Shown in pieces: positions 25,275 through 33,902 of a stretch of DNA of 64,000 bases. The notes beneath the pieces are model-generated. The model had not been told where the DNA came from. It did not search any database and was given only the letters and a program-made list of their open reading frames with translations. Positions within the stretch are counted from its first letter, which is position 1; every line of letters starts with the position of its first letter. The stretch spans positions 1 through 64,000 of the forward strand of contig DATJAS010000103.1 of assembly GCA_035516035.1 (NCBI GenBank), written 5' to 3'. Made by a program: the position numbers and the translations under genes. This DNA comes from Fen-1273 sp035516035. Its GTDB lineage: Bacteria; Bacteroidota; Ignavibacteria; UBA10030; UBA6906.

Positions 25275-26912
25275 ATGACGTTGCGCGGAGCGCCGTTTTT
25301 TTCTATGTTGAGCGCGGCGCGAACGATGACGACACATCCCGGCTACACACCAATGGACACCGCGACGCGGCACGAGGGGGAAAAGGCGGCGACGGCAGGA
25401 GACAGGGGAACGCGGATCGCGCTCTCCCTGCTCCTGGTCATAACGGTCGTTGTGCTCTACGGACCGCTTGCCAGGTATTCATTTGTCCAGGACGATTGGC
25501 GCGTAATTCACAGATTTGTGTTGGGGGAGCCCTCGAGAGTTATCGGCGAGATACTCTCTCCCGCCGGGAAGTTCTTCTACCGGCCTCTTGCCGGGCTCTA
25601 TTGTTATTGCGTGTACAGCGTCTTCGGCCTGAACCCGGCGGGCTTTCATGTCCTCTCACTCTTTCTCCTGGCCGGTTCTTCTTTACTCGTCGTCGCGGTC
25701 GCCCGGGCACTGAGCGGAGACCGCGTCGTTGCCTGGGGGAGCGGCTTTCTCTACGCGGCGGCCGCAAACGTGCAATTTGAGCCGCAGATGTGGATGGTGG
25801 GATCGTATGACACGGGTGCGGTGCTCTTCAGCCTCCTCTCGCTGCTCGCGCTCCTGAAAGGCCGCTTCGGACTCTCCGCGCTGGCAATGGCGGCGGCGCT
25901 CGCCTGCAAGGAGAGCGCAGCGCCCATCGTCGCCGTCGCGGCGGCATGGATGTTCATCCTGGGAGACGCGCGGAGCATTCCCGGGAAATTGAAGTGGCAC
26001 GCGCTGGTGTTTGCCGCATTTCTCGCCGTCAAACTCGCCGGCGTCTCGCCGTTCTCGCTTCCCCCGACCGATCCCTACGCCGCGCGTCTCGCGGGGGGAC
26101 ACCTGCTGGCAAACGGCGAACTCTACGGCACATGGGCGATCCAGGCGGTTACGCCGATGAAGAATGTCCTGTTTACCGAAGGAGAGAAGCGCGCGGCGGT
26201 GCTCCTCGCACTCGGCCTGCTGGCGCTCGTGTCGCTGGGCGCGCCCCTCTTTTCAGCGAGGAGCGGCTTCCGGGGGGGTATCGCAACGCGCGCCGGGCTG
26301 TGCGCCTCCGCCTGGGCATTCCTGATGATCATTCCCCCCCTTCTCCTGACGGGACACATCGTCACGTACTACCTCGCCCCGGCCCTCCCGGGCCTTGCGA
26401 TCGGGACGATGCTGGCACTCGCATCGGCCGCGCGCGTCCTCTTCAGGAACGCGCGCGTCACACTGGTGCTCTGCGCATTCCTGGCCGCCTTATGCGCGAT
26501 CGATGCATTTGTCATGGTAGAGAGACGGATGGCGCTCGGCCGTTCAGACGGCGTCCACGCCACGAACCGGGACGGGGACGATCATCTCGTGCGGAAGGCG
26601 ATCGTGGCCGGGGAGACACGGGACCGCCTCCTCAACCTCCTCCCTTCCCTCCCTGCACATACGCTCCTTCTTATGGACGGAGTTCAGATCGGGTGTTTTG
26701 CGGGCAGATACGGTCTGCAGACATGGTACGGGGATTCAACGCTTCTCCTGTCGGAGGAGGTCCGGGGGCCCGACAGCGCCGGCAACGTGAGCGCCACGCT
26801 TCCAGGCGATGAAGGGGGCGGAACGACAGTGGTCGTCGTCCCGGTCCGGACTCTGGTGCACGTGAGCGTGTCCGGTGACAGCGTGTCGCTCGTCGGCAGG
26901 GGGCCGGGGTGA
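25275..26912 (+). CDS. Polytopic membrane protein, GT-C glycosyltransferase-like
   Basis: 545 residues from ATG 25275 (AGGAG only 2 nt before it); ATGs at 25305, 25326 and 25353 are alternatives. About eleven hydrophobic helices follow. The first periplasmic loop has YSFVQDDWRVIHRF, the paired-Asp motif of GT39/GT-C enzymes, and PLAGLYCYCVY resembles the TMTC and oligosaccharyl-type families. A soluble C-terminal tail of about 90 residues follows. Substrate is unknown. It is transcribed away from the macroglobulin gene. A related DD-motif protein lies on the other side of that block at 15.3 kb. Confidence 0.72.
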   Translation: MTLRGAPFFSMLSAARTMTTHPGYTPMDTATRHEGEKAATAGDRGTRIALSLLLVITVVVLYGPLARYSFVQDDWRVIHRFVLGEPSRVIGEILSPAGKFFYRPLAGLYCYCVYSVFGLNPAGFHVLSLFLLAGSSLLVVAVARALSGDRVVAWGSGFLYAAAANVQFEPQMWMVGSYDTGAVLFSLLSLLALLKGRFGLSALAMAAALACKESAAPIVAVAAAWMFILGDARSIPGKLKWHALVFAAFLAVKLAGVSPFSLPPTDPYAARLAGGHLLANGELYGTWAIQAVTPMKNVLFTEGEKRAAVLLALGLLALVSLGAPLFSARSGFRGGIATRAGLCASAWAFLMIIPPLLLTGHIVTYYLAPALPGLAIGTMLALASAARVLFRNARVTLVLCAFLAALCAIDAFVMVERRMALGRSDGVHATNRDGDDHLVRKAIVAGETRDRLLNLLPSLPAHTLLLMDGVQIGCFAGRYGLQTWYGDSTLLLSEEVRGPDSAGNVSATLPGDEGGGTTVVVVPVRTLVHVSVSGDSVSLVGRGPG

Positions 26913-26920
26913 CGGCGCGC

Positions 26921-27358
26921 CTACGGGCGCGTCCACTTCTCCGTCCGCCCGAAGAGCGGAATGACGACGTACCCGCGGAGGTCCAGGTTCTTCTCATCCA
27001 CCAGCGTCATCTTCGCGCTGTAGTCGTTCCCGCTCTTCGGATCGTAGATCTTGCCGCCGCTCCAGACCTGATCGCCGGCGTACGTGAAGCCGCGGAGGAT
27101 CTCCAGCCCGAGCACGGGGCGGGTCTTGAGCGAATCCACCGGGTTCTTGTCGTCCACGACGGGCTTCCCGTCTTTCAGGGGATCCCGGAGCCAGACGATC
27201 TTCCCGCAGTACGTGACGCTGTCACACTTCGTGATCTCCACGTGCGATTCGCCCCCCTGCGTCACCCACTGGCCGAGCAGCGCGTCCGCTCCTGTGTCCT
27301 GTGAGAGCACCCTGCATGGGATCGCGAGAACAAAGAGGAGAAGCCAGCGTGCGCGCAT
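26921..27358 (-). CDS. DUF2147 domain exported protein
   Basis: 145 residues with a signal peptide ending near RVLSQ (residue 20). The mature protein begins LLGQWVTQGGESHVEI and has CGKIVWLRDP, a conserved KPVVDDKNP loop, then GLEILRGF and GGKIYDPKSGNDYSAKM, all characteristic of DUF2147, a calycin-like periplasmic family. It ends with RGYVVIPLFGRTEKW. Function is unknown. The gene is 10 bp downstream of the PAP2 gene and is probably co-transcribed. Confidence 0.9.
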   Translation of the reverse strand: MRARWLLLFVLAIPCRVLSQDTGADALLGQWVTQGGESHVEITKCDSVTYCGKIVWLRDPLKDGKPVVDDKNPVDSLKTRPVLGLEILRGFTYAGDQVWSGGKIYDPKSGNDYSAKMTLVDEKNLDLRGYVVIPLFGRTEKWTRP

Positions 27359-27368
27359 GATGATTCCT

Positions 27369-28196
27369 TTAGAATGAGTAAACGAGCGTGATCCCCCCTG
27401 CTCCCGGGATAAGCCTCAGCCCGGTGTCACCACCCGTCCCCTCTCCCCCCTCGAACCAGCGGACCAGCGAGCGGCTGACCGAAATGGAGATCACACTGCC
27501 GAAGACCACGTCGGAAAACCAGTGTTCGTCCGTGTACATCCTCGAAAGACCGCACGATGCAGCAAGCGCGTAGAGTCCGGCTGACACCCACGCGTTGTCC
27601 AGGCGCGCCGCCAGGACTCCCGAGAAGGCGAACGCCACGATCGTGTGCCCCGACGGAAATGAGGCGTAGTCTTCCACGGGGAATGAAAACGGCTTGAACT
27701 TCATGTGGCCGTTCCCCGTGTAGGGCCTGGCGCGCCCGATGACGACCTTGGACACCGTTGAGACCGTCGCGGCGATGAGTATCGCCGAGCCGGCAAGGAG
27801 CGACGTCTGGCGGACCCAGCGGCTGTCGAAGGCAAGTCCCGCGACATACCCTCCGGCCGAGAGCAGGATCATGTTCAGTCCCACCCCGTACTGTTCGGCG
27901 GCCGTCGCCAGATCCTCGTTGTGCGGCGTCCTGTTCCTCTGCATGAGGAGCCTGCCGTCGATGTCCAGCCCGGATGCGGCGATCGTGCCCGTCCCCGCGC
28001 CGCCGAACGTCAACCAGTCCCCCCCCTTCCAGCGGAGGGGGGACGAGAGAACGTATCCTGCCCCCCGGAGGAACTTGAGCCCGTCGGATTCCATGATTCC
28101 GATCGCCGTGGAATCCCGCTCGGGCGCGTTTTCACCGGCGGCCGCGCGCGCAAGGGGAAGAAGAACAAGTAACGCCAGAGCTGTGTGGCAACGCAT
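27369..28196 (-). CDS. PAP2-family membrane phosphatase
   Basis: 275 residues from ATG 28196. A signal or first helix is followed by the phosphatase motifs: KVVIGRARP (KxxxxxxRP), PSGHT, and SRMYTDEHWFSDVV (SRxxxxxHxxxD). The three motifs supply the phosphate-binding residues and catalytic His of type-2 phosphatidic acid phosphatases. The likely substrate is a lipid phosphate such as undecaprenyl pyrophosphate or phosphatidate. The long N-terminal region before the first motif resembles that of Bacteroidetes PAP2 outer-membrane-associated proteins. It is divergent from the helicase gene at 28275. Confidence 0.9.
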   Translation of the reverse strand: MRCHTALALLVLLPLARAAAGENAPERDSTAIGIMESDGLKFLRGAGYVLSSPLRWKGGDWLTFGGAGTGTIAASGLDIDGRLLMQRNRTPHNEDLATAAEQYGVGLNMILLSAGGYVAGLAFDSRWVRQTSLLAGSAILIAATVSTVSKVVIGRARPYTGNGHMKFKPFSFPVEDYASFPSGHTIVAFAFSGVLAARLDNAWVSAGLYALAASCGLSRMYTDEHWFSDVVFGSVISISVSRSLVRWFEGGEGTGGDTGLRLIPGAGGITLVYSF

Positions 28197-28274
28197 GCCC
28201 GCATGATACGAGTATTGACAGTGAAATGACAGGAGATAGCTTCGCAGGCGGGCAATCGCTACATTGCCACTGCA

Positions 28275-30281
28275 ATGACACGACACGCAGCAACCACGCT
28301 GGACGAGATATTCGCCCCCGGCGGTGCGCTTGAGCGCCGGGAGGGATTCGAGCTGCGCCCGCAGCAGGCAGCCATGGCATCTGCCGTCGAGTCGGCGCTC
28401 GGCGATCGCGCCCACCTCATCGTCGAGGCTCCAACGGGGATCGGCAAAACGCTGGGGTATCTCATACCGGCACTCCTGTACGGCGGGCGCACGGGACGGA
28501 AAGCGGTCATCTCCACGCACACAAAGAACCTGCAGGAACAGCTGGTCCGGAAGGACTTCCCGATTGCGCGGGCAGCGACGGGCGCGGAGGCCACAGTCGC
28601 CATCATGAAGGGGCGGAAAAATTATCTCTGCTCAACCCGGCTGGAACACGCGGTCGCATCCGCGCCCACGCTCTTCGACGATGCGGGGACGGCCGAGCTC
28701 GCACGGATCCGGGAGTGGGCTGTCCGGACGCAGGAAGGAGACGCGGAGGAGCTTCCCTTCGCCCCCCGCCCCGATATCTGGGACGCTGTCTGCTCCGAGC
28801 AGGGACTCTGCAGCTCGTCCGTCTGCGGATCCCACTGTTTCTACCAGCGGGCGCGGCTCAGGGCAAAGGAAGCATCCGTGGTGGTGACGAACCACGCACT
28901 CTTCTTCTCGCTCACGGGCGTCGCGGAGACAGGCGAGTATTTTCTCTTCCCGGACGACTTCGTCATCTTCGACGAGGCCCACACGCTCGAGGCGGTGGCC
29001 GGAGCGGGGATCGGGATCAGGGTCTCGCACAGACAGGCCCTGCTCGCAATCCACAGGGTCCACCACCCGGGCACGAAGAAAGGGCTCCTGGCCCGCCGCA
29101 AGAAGAGAGTCGCCGCGCTCGCCGCGAGAGCGGAAACGGCCGCGGACGAATTCTTCGCGCTTGCCGGGACAGTAGCGCGCGGCCTTGCCTCGGAGGGGGG
29201 ACGCGACAGGGCATTCCGCTCGGAAATCAGGATCAGGAATCCGCAGCTCGTCGCGGACGGGCTCGGCGACCACCTCCTGGCGCTCGAGGCGGCTGTGAGT
29301 GAAAGCGAGGAGGAAGACGGCGACATGTTCCGCGCACAGGAGCTTGCCGCCGCGCGCGCGTCGCTCCAGGCGGTCCGCTCGGGTGTGAGCGCATTCCTGG
29401 ACCAATCCGACCCCGCGCTGACCTACTGGGTGGAAATCCCTTCGGGGACGGGGAAAAACGTGACGCTCTGCGCCGCCCCGTCGGACGTGGGAGAGGTGCT
29501 GGGGCCGCGCCTCTTTCGCGACGGAACGTCGGTCATCATGACAAGCGCGACGCTCTCGGTGGGAGGATCGCTCGGGTACTTCGAGAGCCGCGTGGGAGCG
29601 ACCGGCGTCCGCGAACTGATACTGGATTCCCCGTTCGATCACGCCCGCCAGATGCGCATCACGATCGCCGGCGACATCCCCGAACCGGAGAGTGAAGGGT
29701 ATCTGTCACGGCTCCCGGGGTGGATCATGAGCAGCATCGCGCGGACAGAGGGAAAAGCGCTCGTCCTCTTTACAAACGCCTCCACGATGCGCACGGTCGC
29801 CGCGGAGGTCGCTCCGGAGTGCGCCGGACGCGGACTGACGCTCATGGTCCAGGGCGTCGACGGCCAGAGGCACAGGCTCCTCGAGGAATTCAAGCGGGAC
29901 GTCCATTCCGTCCTTTTCGGGCTCGACAGTTTCTGGATGGGGGTCGACGTGCCGGGTGAGGCGCTCGAGCACGTCATCATCACTCGCCTCCCGTTCGCCG
30001 TGCCGAACCATCCGCTCATCGAAGCGCGCCTTGAACGGATCGCGGCACGGGGAGGGAATTCATTCATGGAGTACACGCTCCCCGAGGCGATACTCAAGTT
30101 CAGGCAGGGAGCCGGGCGGCTCATACGTACGAAGAGAGACAGGGGAATCATCACCATACTCGATGCGCGCGTACTGCGCAAGAGCTACGGAAGGGCATTT
30201 CTCGCATCGCTTCCCCGGTGTCCGGTCGAAATTCTGGGTCCGGACGGGGAGACCGAATACCTCGAGCCATCCGAACCGTAA
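28275..30281 (+). CDS. dinG: DinG/XPD-type ATP-dependent DNA helicase
   Basis: 668 residues. Walker A EAPTGIGKT (about 51-59) and DEAH (in VIFDEAHTLE) define helicase superfamily 2. Between them lie cysteines CSTR, CSEQGLC and CGSHC, positioned as the four-cysteine iron-sulfur cluster of XPD/DinG helicases. Motif III TSATLSVGG and the C-terminal GxGRLIR box (QGAGRLIRTKRDRGI) are intact. The expected activity is 5'-3' unwinding of D-loops, R-loops or G-quadruplexes. Length fits E. coli DinG/YoaA (about 640-715). The symbol is by family, not proven orthology. Confidence 0.88.
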   Translation: MTRHAATTLDEIFAPGGALERREGFELRPQQAAMASAVESALGDRAHLIVEAPTGIGKTLGYLIPALLYGGRTGRKAVISTHTKNLQEQLVRKDFPIARAATGAEATVAIMKGRKNYLCSTRLEHAVASAPTLFDDAGTAELARIREWAVRTQEGDAEELPFAPRPDIWDAVCSEQGLCSSSVCGSHCFYQRARLRAKEASVVVTNHALFFSLTGVAETGEYFLFPDDFVIFDEAHTLEAVAGAGIGIRVSHRQALLAIHRVHHPGTKKGLLARRKKRVAALAARAETAADEFFALAGTVARGLASEGGRDRAFRSEIRIRNPQLVADGLGDHLLALEAAVSESEEEDGDMFRAQELAAARASLQAVRSGVSAFLDQSDPALTYWVEIPSGTGKNVTLCAAPSDVGEVLGPRLFRDGTSVIMTSATLSVGGSLGYFESRVGATGVRELILDSPFDHARQMRITIAGDIPEPESEGYLSRLPGWIMSSIARTEGKALVLFTNASTMRTVAAEVAPECAGRGLTLMVQGVDGQRHRLLEEFKRDVHSVLFGLDSFWMGVDVPGEALEHVIITRLPFAVPNHPLIEARLERIAARGGNSFMEYTLPEAILKFRQGAGRLIRTKRDRGIITILDARVLRKSYGRAFLASLPRCPVEILGPDGETEYLEPSEP

Positions 30282-30389
30282 GTAGCTATCCCACAACGAA
30301 TTAACAGAATTTTCCATTCAATTACTTCCGGTCATCGCGTCAAAGCGCTCATTTTTGCGCTGATTTCATTGGGTTTTTTCGTTTTTCAT

Positions 30390-30417
30390 TTGGATTTTAC
30401 ACCCAATGTGCTATCTT
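30390..30417 (+). promoter_or_regulatory. Promoter for the HU gene
   Basis: TTGGAT (30390-30395), a 16-bp spacer and TATCTT (30412-30417), within a strongly AT-rich 200-bp intergenic region. The TTG and TAnnTT elements also fit the Bacteroidetes housekeeping consensus. The leader to the ATG at 30490 is about 65 nt and ends with GGAGGGTC. Confidence 0.5.
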
Positions 30418-30489
30418 CACCAATGAAATCAAGGGTATTTCAACGGCGGAACGAACGAGTTTCTCACACACAACCTGTAAGGAGGGTCA

Positions 30490-30792
30490 ATGGGTAAACC
30501 AATGTCAAAGACGGCGACGATCGCCCACTTTGCCAAGAAATTTGATATGAAGAAGAAGATGGTCGCGTCGATGTTCGAGGAGCTTGCCAACCTCGCTTAC
30601 AAAGAGGCGAAGAACTCGTTCACAATCCCGGGAATCGGGAAGCTCGTGCTGGTCAACCGAAAAGCCCGCCTGGGCCGCAACCCGAAAACCGGAGAGACGA
30701 TTCAGATTCCGGCAAAGACCGTCGTGAAGTTCCGGGTCGCAAAGGCCGCGAAGGAAGCAGTGCTTCCGAAAAAGCCCGCCCCCTCCGCGTAA
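30490..30792 (+). CDS. HU/IHF-family nucleoid DNA-binding protein
   Basis: 100 residues; ATG 30490 follows GGAGGGTCA closely. The helical N-terminus (KTATIAHFAKKF, VASMFEELANLA) is followed by the beta-arm signature IPGIGKLVLVNRKARLGRNPKTGETIQIPAKTVVKF in pieces, then a short Lys/Pro tail. HU proteins bend and compact DNA as dimers. The tail after KAAKEAVL is slightly longer than in E. coli HU. Monocistronic, with its own promoter and terminator. Confidence 0.95.
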   Translation: MGKPMSKTATIAHFAKKFDMKKKMVASMFEELANLAYKEAKNSFTIPGIGKLVLVNRKARLGRNPKTGETIQIPAKTVVKFRVAKAAKEAVLPKKPAPSA

Positions 30793-30816
30793 GACACACA
30801 ATTGTTCTGTGGTACG

Positions 30817-30850
30817 ACAGTCCCGCCTGACAGGCGGGACTGTTGCGTTT
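30817..30850 (+). terminator. Rho-independent terminator after HU
   Basis: ACAGTCCCGCC (30817-30827) pairs with GGCGGGACTGT (30833-30843) around TGACA, followed by TGCGTTTT. An 11-bp perfect stem. Confidence 0.75.
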
Positions 30851-30880
30851 TCGGGGGGCGGTTTCGTACATTGAAATCCC

Positions 30881-33136
30881 ATGAAAAACCCGGTGGCGGC
30901 ATTCCGGCTCTTCGTGCGAAATCTGGGTCCGGTAGAGCAGGCACAGATCGTTGCGTCTACTGCGGTAATTGTCTCCATGGCGACGATCATCAGCGCCATG
31001 GTGGTGACCGGTCAGACTCCCCGCCTGATGGATTTCATCAGCATCCTCACCGTCGGGACCATCGGGTTCACAAACGTCTATTTTTCCCTCCGCTACAGCC
31101 GGCAGCTTGATGAGCAGCGCCGGCAGCTCCTGGCGCTGAACACGATCGCCGAGGCGGTCACGCGCGTGGTAGAGCTCGACGTCGTCCTCCGCACCGCGCT
31201 GGACAGGATCACGGAGCTGCTCGGGGCCGACTACGGCTGGATTTACATGAAGGAGGGGGACGCCCCGGTCATGAAGTGCGCGCGGGGGACGTCGCTTCCC
31301 TTCTCCCCCCTCCACGAGCGGAACGGGGCGGGGGGAGACCCCGGCTGGCTCGGCACGGGGAGAGTACACCGGGAACGGCTCGACGAGGAACCCGGGGAGA
31401 TCGACTCCGCGCTCAAGGCGCTCGGGATCCAGTTCTGGGCCTCTGTCCCCCTGAAGGGAAAGGACACGGTGGCGGGCGCGCTCATAGTCGCGGGACGACA
31501 GTACGACACGTTCACCGGCAAGCAGGCCGAGCTGGCCGAGGCCTTCGCCAACCAGATCAGCGTCGCCCTCAACAACGCCCAGCTCTTCGAGCGGCTGAAG
31601 CAGTCCGAGAAGCAGTACGTCGACCTGTTCGAGAACGCGCCCGATATCTACCTGAGCGTGTCGCGCGGCCACATCGTCCTGGGATGCAATACCATCGGGG
31701 CCGCCATGCTCGGCACGAAGAAGGAGGACCTGATCGGGCGGCCGTTCGAGCGCCTCTTTGCCGGGGAAAGGCGCGACGCCGTCCGGCAGCTCGTGGACAG
31801 CATGTTCGCCGAGGGCCGAGGGCTCCGCAACGCGGAGGAACAGATGGTGCGGCCCGGCGGGCAGGAGTTCCCCGTGACGCTCAATGCATCGCTGGTGTTC
31901 GACGAGAAGGGGGCCACGGTCAACGCGCGCATCGTCGCGCGCGACATCTCGGAGAGGAAGATGATGGAGGCCGCGCTCCTCCACGCGCAGAAGATCGACA
32001 GCATCGGCAACCTCGCCGGGGGGATCGCGCACGATTTCAACAACATCCTGGCTGCGGTCCTGGGCTCCGCCTCGATCATGCGCCGCCGCCTGACCGAGAA
32101 GTCGAAGCTCTACAAGTACGTGGCGATCATCGAATCGTCCGCGCGGCGGGGATCGTCGCTCACCCGGCAGCTCCTCACGTTCGCCCGGAAGACCGAAACC
32201 AACGTCGCGCCGGTGGACCTCAATACGCTGATCGAGGAGACGCTCCACCTCTTCCAGCGGAGCGTGACGAAGGAGATCGACGTGGTCACGCACCTGACGG
32301 CGGAATCGGTCACCGTCAACGGGGACGACGGCCAGCTCCAGCAGGCCCTGCTGAACATCTTCCTCAACGCGCGCGACGCGATGCCGGAGGGAGGGACGCT
32401 GACCATCGCCACCGCGGTGACGATCGCCGACGCCCACACCGTGAGCCAGTTCTCTTCCATCAAGCCGGGTCCATTCGTCGTCATCACGATCACGGACACG
32501 GGTCGCGGCATCGAGCGGAGCATCCAGAACAGGGTGTTCGAACCGTTTTTCACGACGAAGGACTCCGGGACGGGACTCGGCCTCTCGGTCGTCTACGGCG
32601 TCGTCCAGAGCCACGGGGGGTTCATCAACCTCGAAAGCGAAGTGGGCCAGGGGAGCACGTTCAGCGTCTACCTCCCGCGTGCGTCGGCCCTCCCCGTCTC
32701 CGCCGCCCGGCAACGGCGCCAGCGCGTGCCGCACGGGCGGGAGAACATACTCATCATCGACGACGAGATCAGCGTCTGCGAGATCGCCCGCGACATGCTC
32801 GCCGGGCTCGGCTATACCGTGTACGTGGAGCACGACGGGAAGTCCGGCGCCGATCTCTACCGCATCCGGCAGGCAATGATCGACCTGATCCTTCTGGACA
32901 TCAACATGCCCGTAATGGGGGGAAAACAGGCGTTCGAAGTGCTGCGCGCGATCAACCCGCGCTGCCGGATCATCATCGTGACCGGCTACGGCAGGGAGGG
33001 GGTCGAGACCTCGAAATTCTCCAGCCAGGTCAACGGCTTCATGCAGAAGCCGTTCCAGCTCGAGATGCTGGCGCTCAAGGTGCGCGAGGTGCTCGATGAC
33101 CGCAAGGGCGCCACCGCGGAGGCGGCGACGGCATGA
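30881..33136 (+). CDS. Hybrid sensor histidine kinase (TM-GAF-PAS-HisKA-HATPase-REC)
   Basis: 751 residues. Two membrane helices (about 23-45 and 52-70) are followed by a GAF domain (about 85-245), a PAS domain (about 250-365, NAPDIYLSVSRGHIVLGCN), and HisKA with the phospho-accepting His384 in GGIAHDFNNIL. The HATPase carries NIFLNARDAMPEG, DTGRGIE and GTGLGLSVVYG. A C-terminal receiver has Asp673 in LLDINMP plus the KP pair. The GGxAHDFNN type of kinase often hands phosphate to an internal receiver and then outward. The signal is unknown. The gene overlaps the RodZ-like gene by 4 bp (ATGA). Confidence 0.93.
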   Translation: MKNPVAAFRLFVRNLGPVEQAQIVASTAVIVSMATIISAMVVTGQTPRLMDFISILTVGTIGFTNVYFSLRYSRQLDEQRRQLLALNTIAEAVTRVVELDVVLRTALDRITELLGADYGWIYMKEGDAPVMKCARGTSLPFSPLHERNGAGGDPGWLGTGRVHRERLDEEPGEIDSALKALGIQFWASVPLKGKDTVAGALIVAGRQYDTFTGKQAELAEAFANQISVALNNAQLFERLKQSEKQYVDLFENAPDIYLSVSRGHIVLGCNTIGAAMLGTKKEDLIGRPFERLFAGERRDAVRQLVDSMFAEGRGLRNAEEQMVRPGGQEFPVTLNASLVFDEKGATVNARIVARDISERKMMEAALLHAQKIDSIGNLAGGIAHDFNNILAAVLGSASIMRRRLTEKSKLYKYVAIIESSARRGSSLTRQLLTFARKTETNVAPVDLNTLIEETLHLFQRSVTKEIDVVTHLTAESVTVNGDDGQLQQALLNIFLNARDAMPEGGTLTIATAVTIADAHTVSQFSSIKPGPFVVITITDTGRGIERSIQNRVFEPFFTTKDSGTGLGLSVVYGVVQSHGGFINLESEVGQGSTFSVYLPRASALPVSAARQRRQRVPHGRENILIIDDEISVCEIARDMLAGLGYTVYVEHDGKSGADLYRIRQAMIDLILLDINMPVMGGKQAFEVLRAINPRCRIIIVTGYGREGVETSKFSSQVNGFMQKPFQLEMLALKVREVLDDRKGATAEAATA

Positions 33137-33900
33137 ACACGTTCTTCCAGGACCTGAGGCGGGCGCGTGAAGAGAAGAAGCTGAGCCTGGCGGACATCGC
33201 CGACAGGACGCTGATCAATCTCCGCTACCTGGAGGCGCTGGAGCGGGGTGAGACTTCGATCCTTCCCGAAGCGTACGTCCGCGCGTTCATCAGGGAGTAC
33301 GCCTCCGCGATAGGCCTCGACGGCGCGGAGACGCTGCGCCGGTTCGACCAGATCCGCCGCCCCGCGCCTGAGCCGCCGATCCCCTCGCGGACGCCCCCTC
33401 CCGTCCAGGCGCCGAAGAAACCGCCGTTCTCGCTTGCCGCCTCTTCGCTCCTCACACCGCGCATGGCGACGATCGCCGCGGGCGCCGTGATCGTGGCCGT
33501 CGCCGCCGTGCTCGGCTGGAACCTCTTCTCCCCGGGATCCCCGGCGCCGGTCACGGAGATACCGTTCCAGAACGTCGTGCGGGAGGCGGAGGCGGTCACG
33601 GAGGCGGCGCACCCGCCGCCCCCCCCGCCGGTACGGCACGTCGACAGCCTGACGCTCTCCGCGTCGGTGAGCGACACGCTCTGGATGACGATCACCGTGG
33701 ACAGCCTCCCGCCGCACGAGTACATTTTCCATCCGGGCGCGAAAGCCACGTGGCACGCCGCCGACAGGTTTCTTCTCACGCTCGGGAACGCGGGGGCCGT
33801 GTCGTTCGCGCTCAACCAGAAGTCCCTCGGCGCGCTGGGGCGGCGGGGGAGCGTCATGAGGAACGTCCCCCTGACACGACAGACACTGGCCGGCCGCTAG
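33133..33900 (+). CDS. RodZ-like helix-turn-helix membrane protein
   Basis: 255 residues. The N-terminal HTH (FQDLRRAREEKKLSLADIAD, RYLEALERGE, LPEAYVRAFIREYA) is the RodZ-type HTH_25 domain that in other bacteria binds MreB. A proline-rich linker, one membrane helix (about 113-133), a second Pro-rich stretch and a small beta domain of DUF4115 type (LWMTITVDS, WHAADRFLLTLGNAG) follow. It probably links the cytoskeleton to wall synthesis and cell shape. ATG overlaps the kinase stop; ligA starts 2 bp after its end. Confidence 0.85.
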   Translation: MNTFFQDLRRAREEKKLSLADIADRTLINLRYLEALERGETSILPEAYVRAFIREYASAIGLDGAETLRRFDQIRRPAPEPPIPSRTPPPVQAPKKPPFSLAASSLLTPRMATIAAGAVIVAVAAVLGWNLFSPGSPAPVTEIPFQNVVREAEAVTEAAHPPPPPPVRHVDSLTLSASVSDTLWMTITVDSLPPHEYIFHPGAKATWHAADRFLLTLGNAGAVSFALNQKSLGALGRRGSVMRNVPLTRQTLAGR

Positions 33901-33902
33901 AC

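Noticed and set aside
28213..28235. TTGACA at 28213 as promoter of the helicase gene
   Set aside because: The -35 is good but the only hexamer at the right distance, TAGCTT, is a poor -10. Not strong enough to list.
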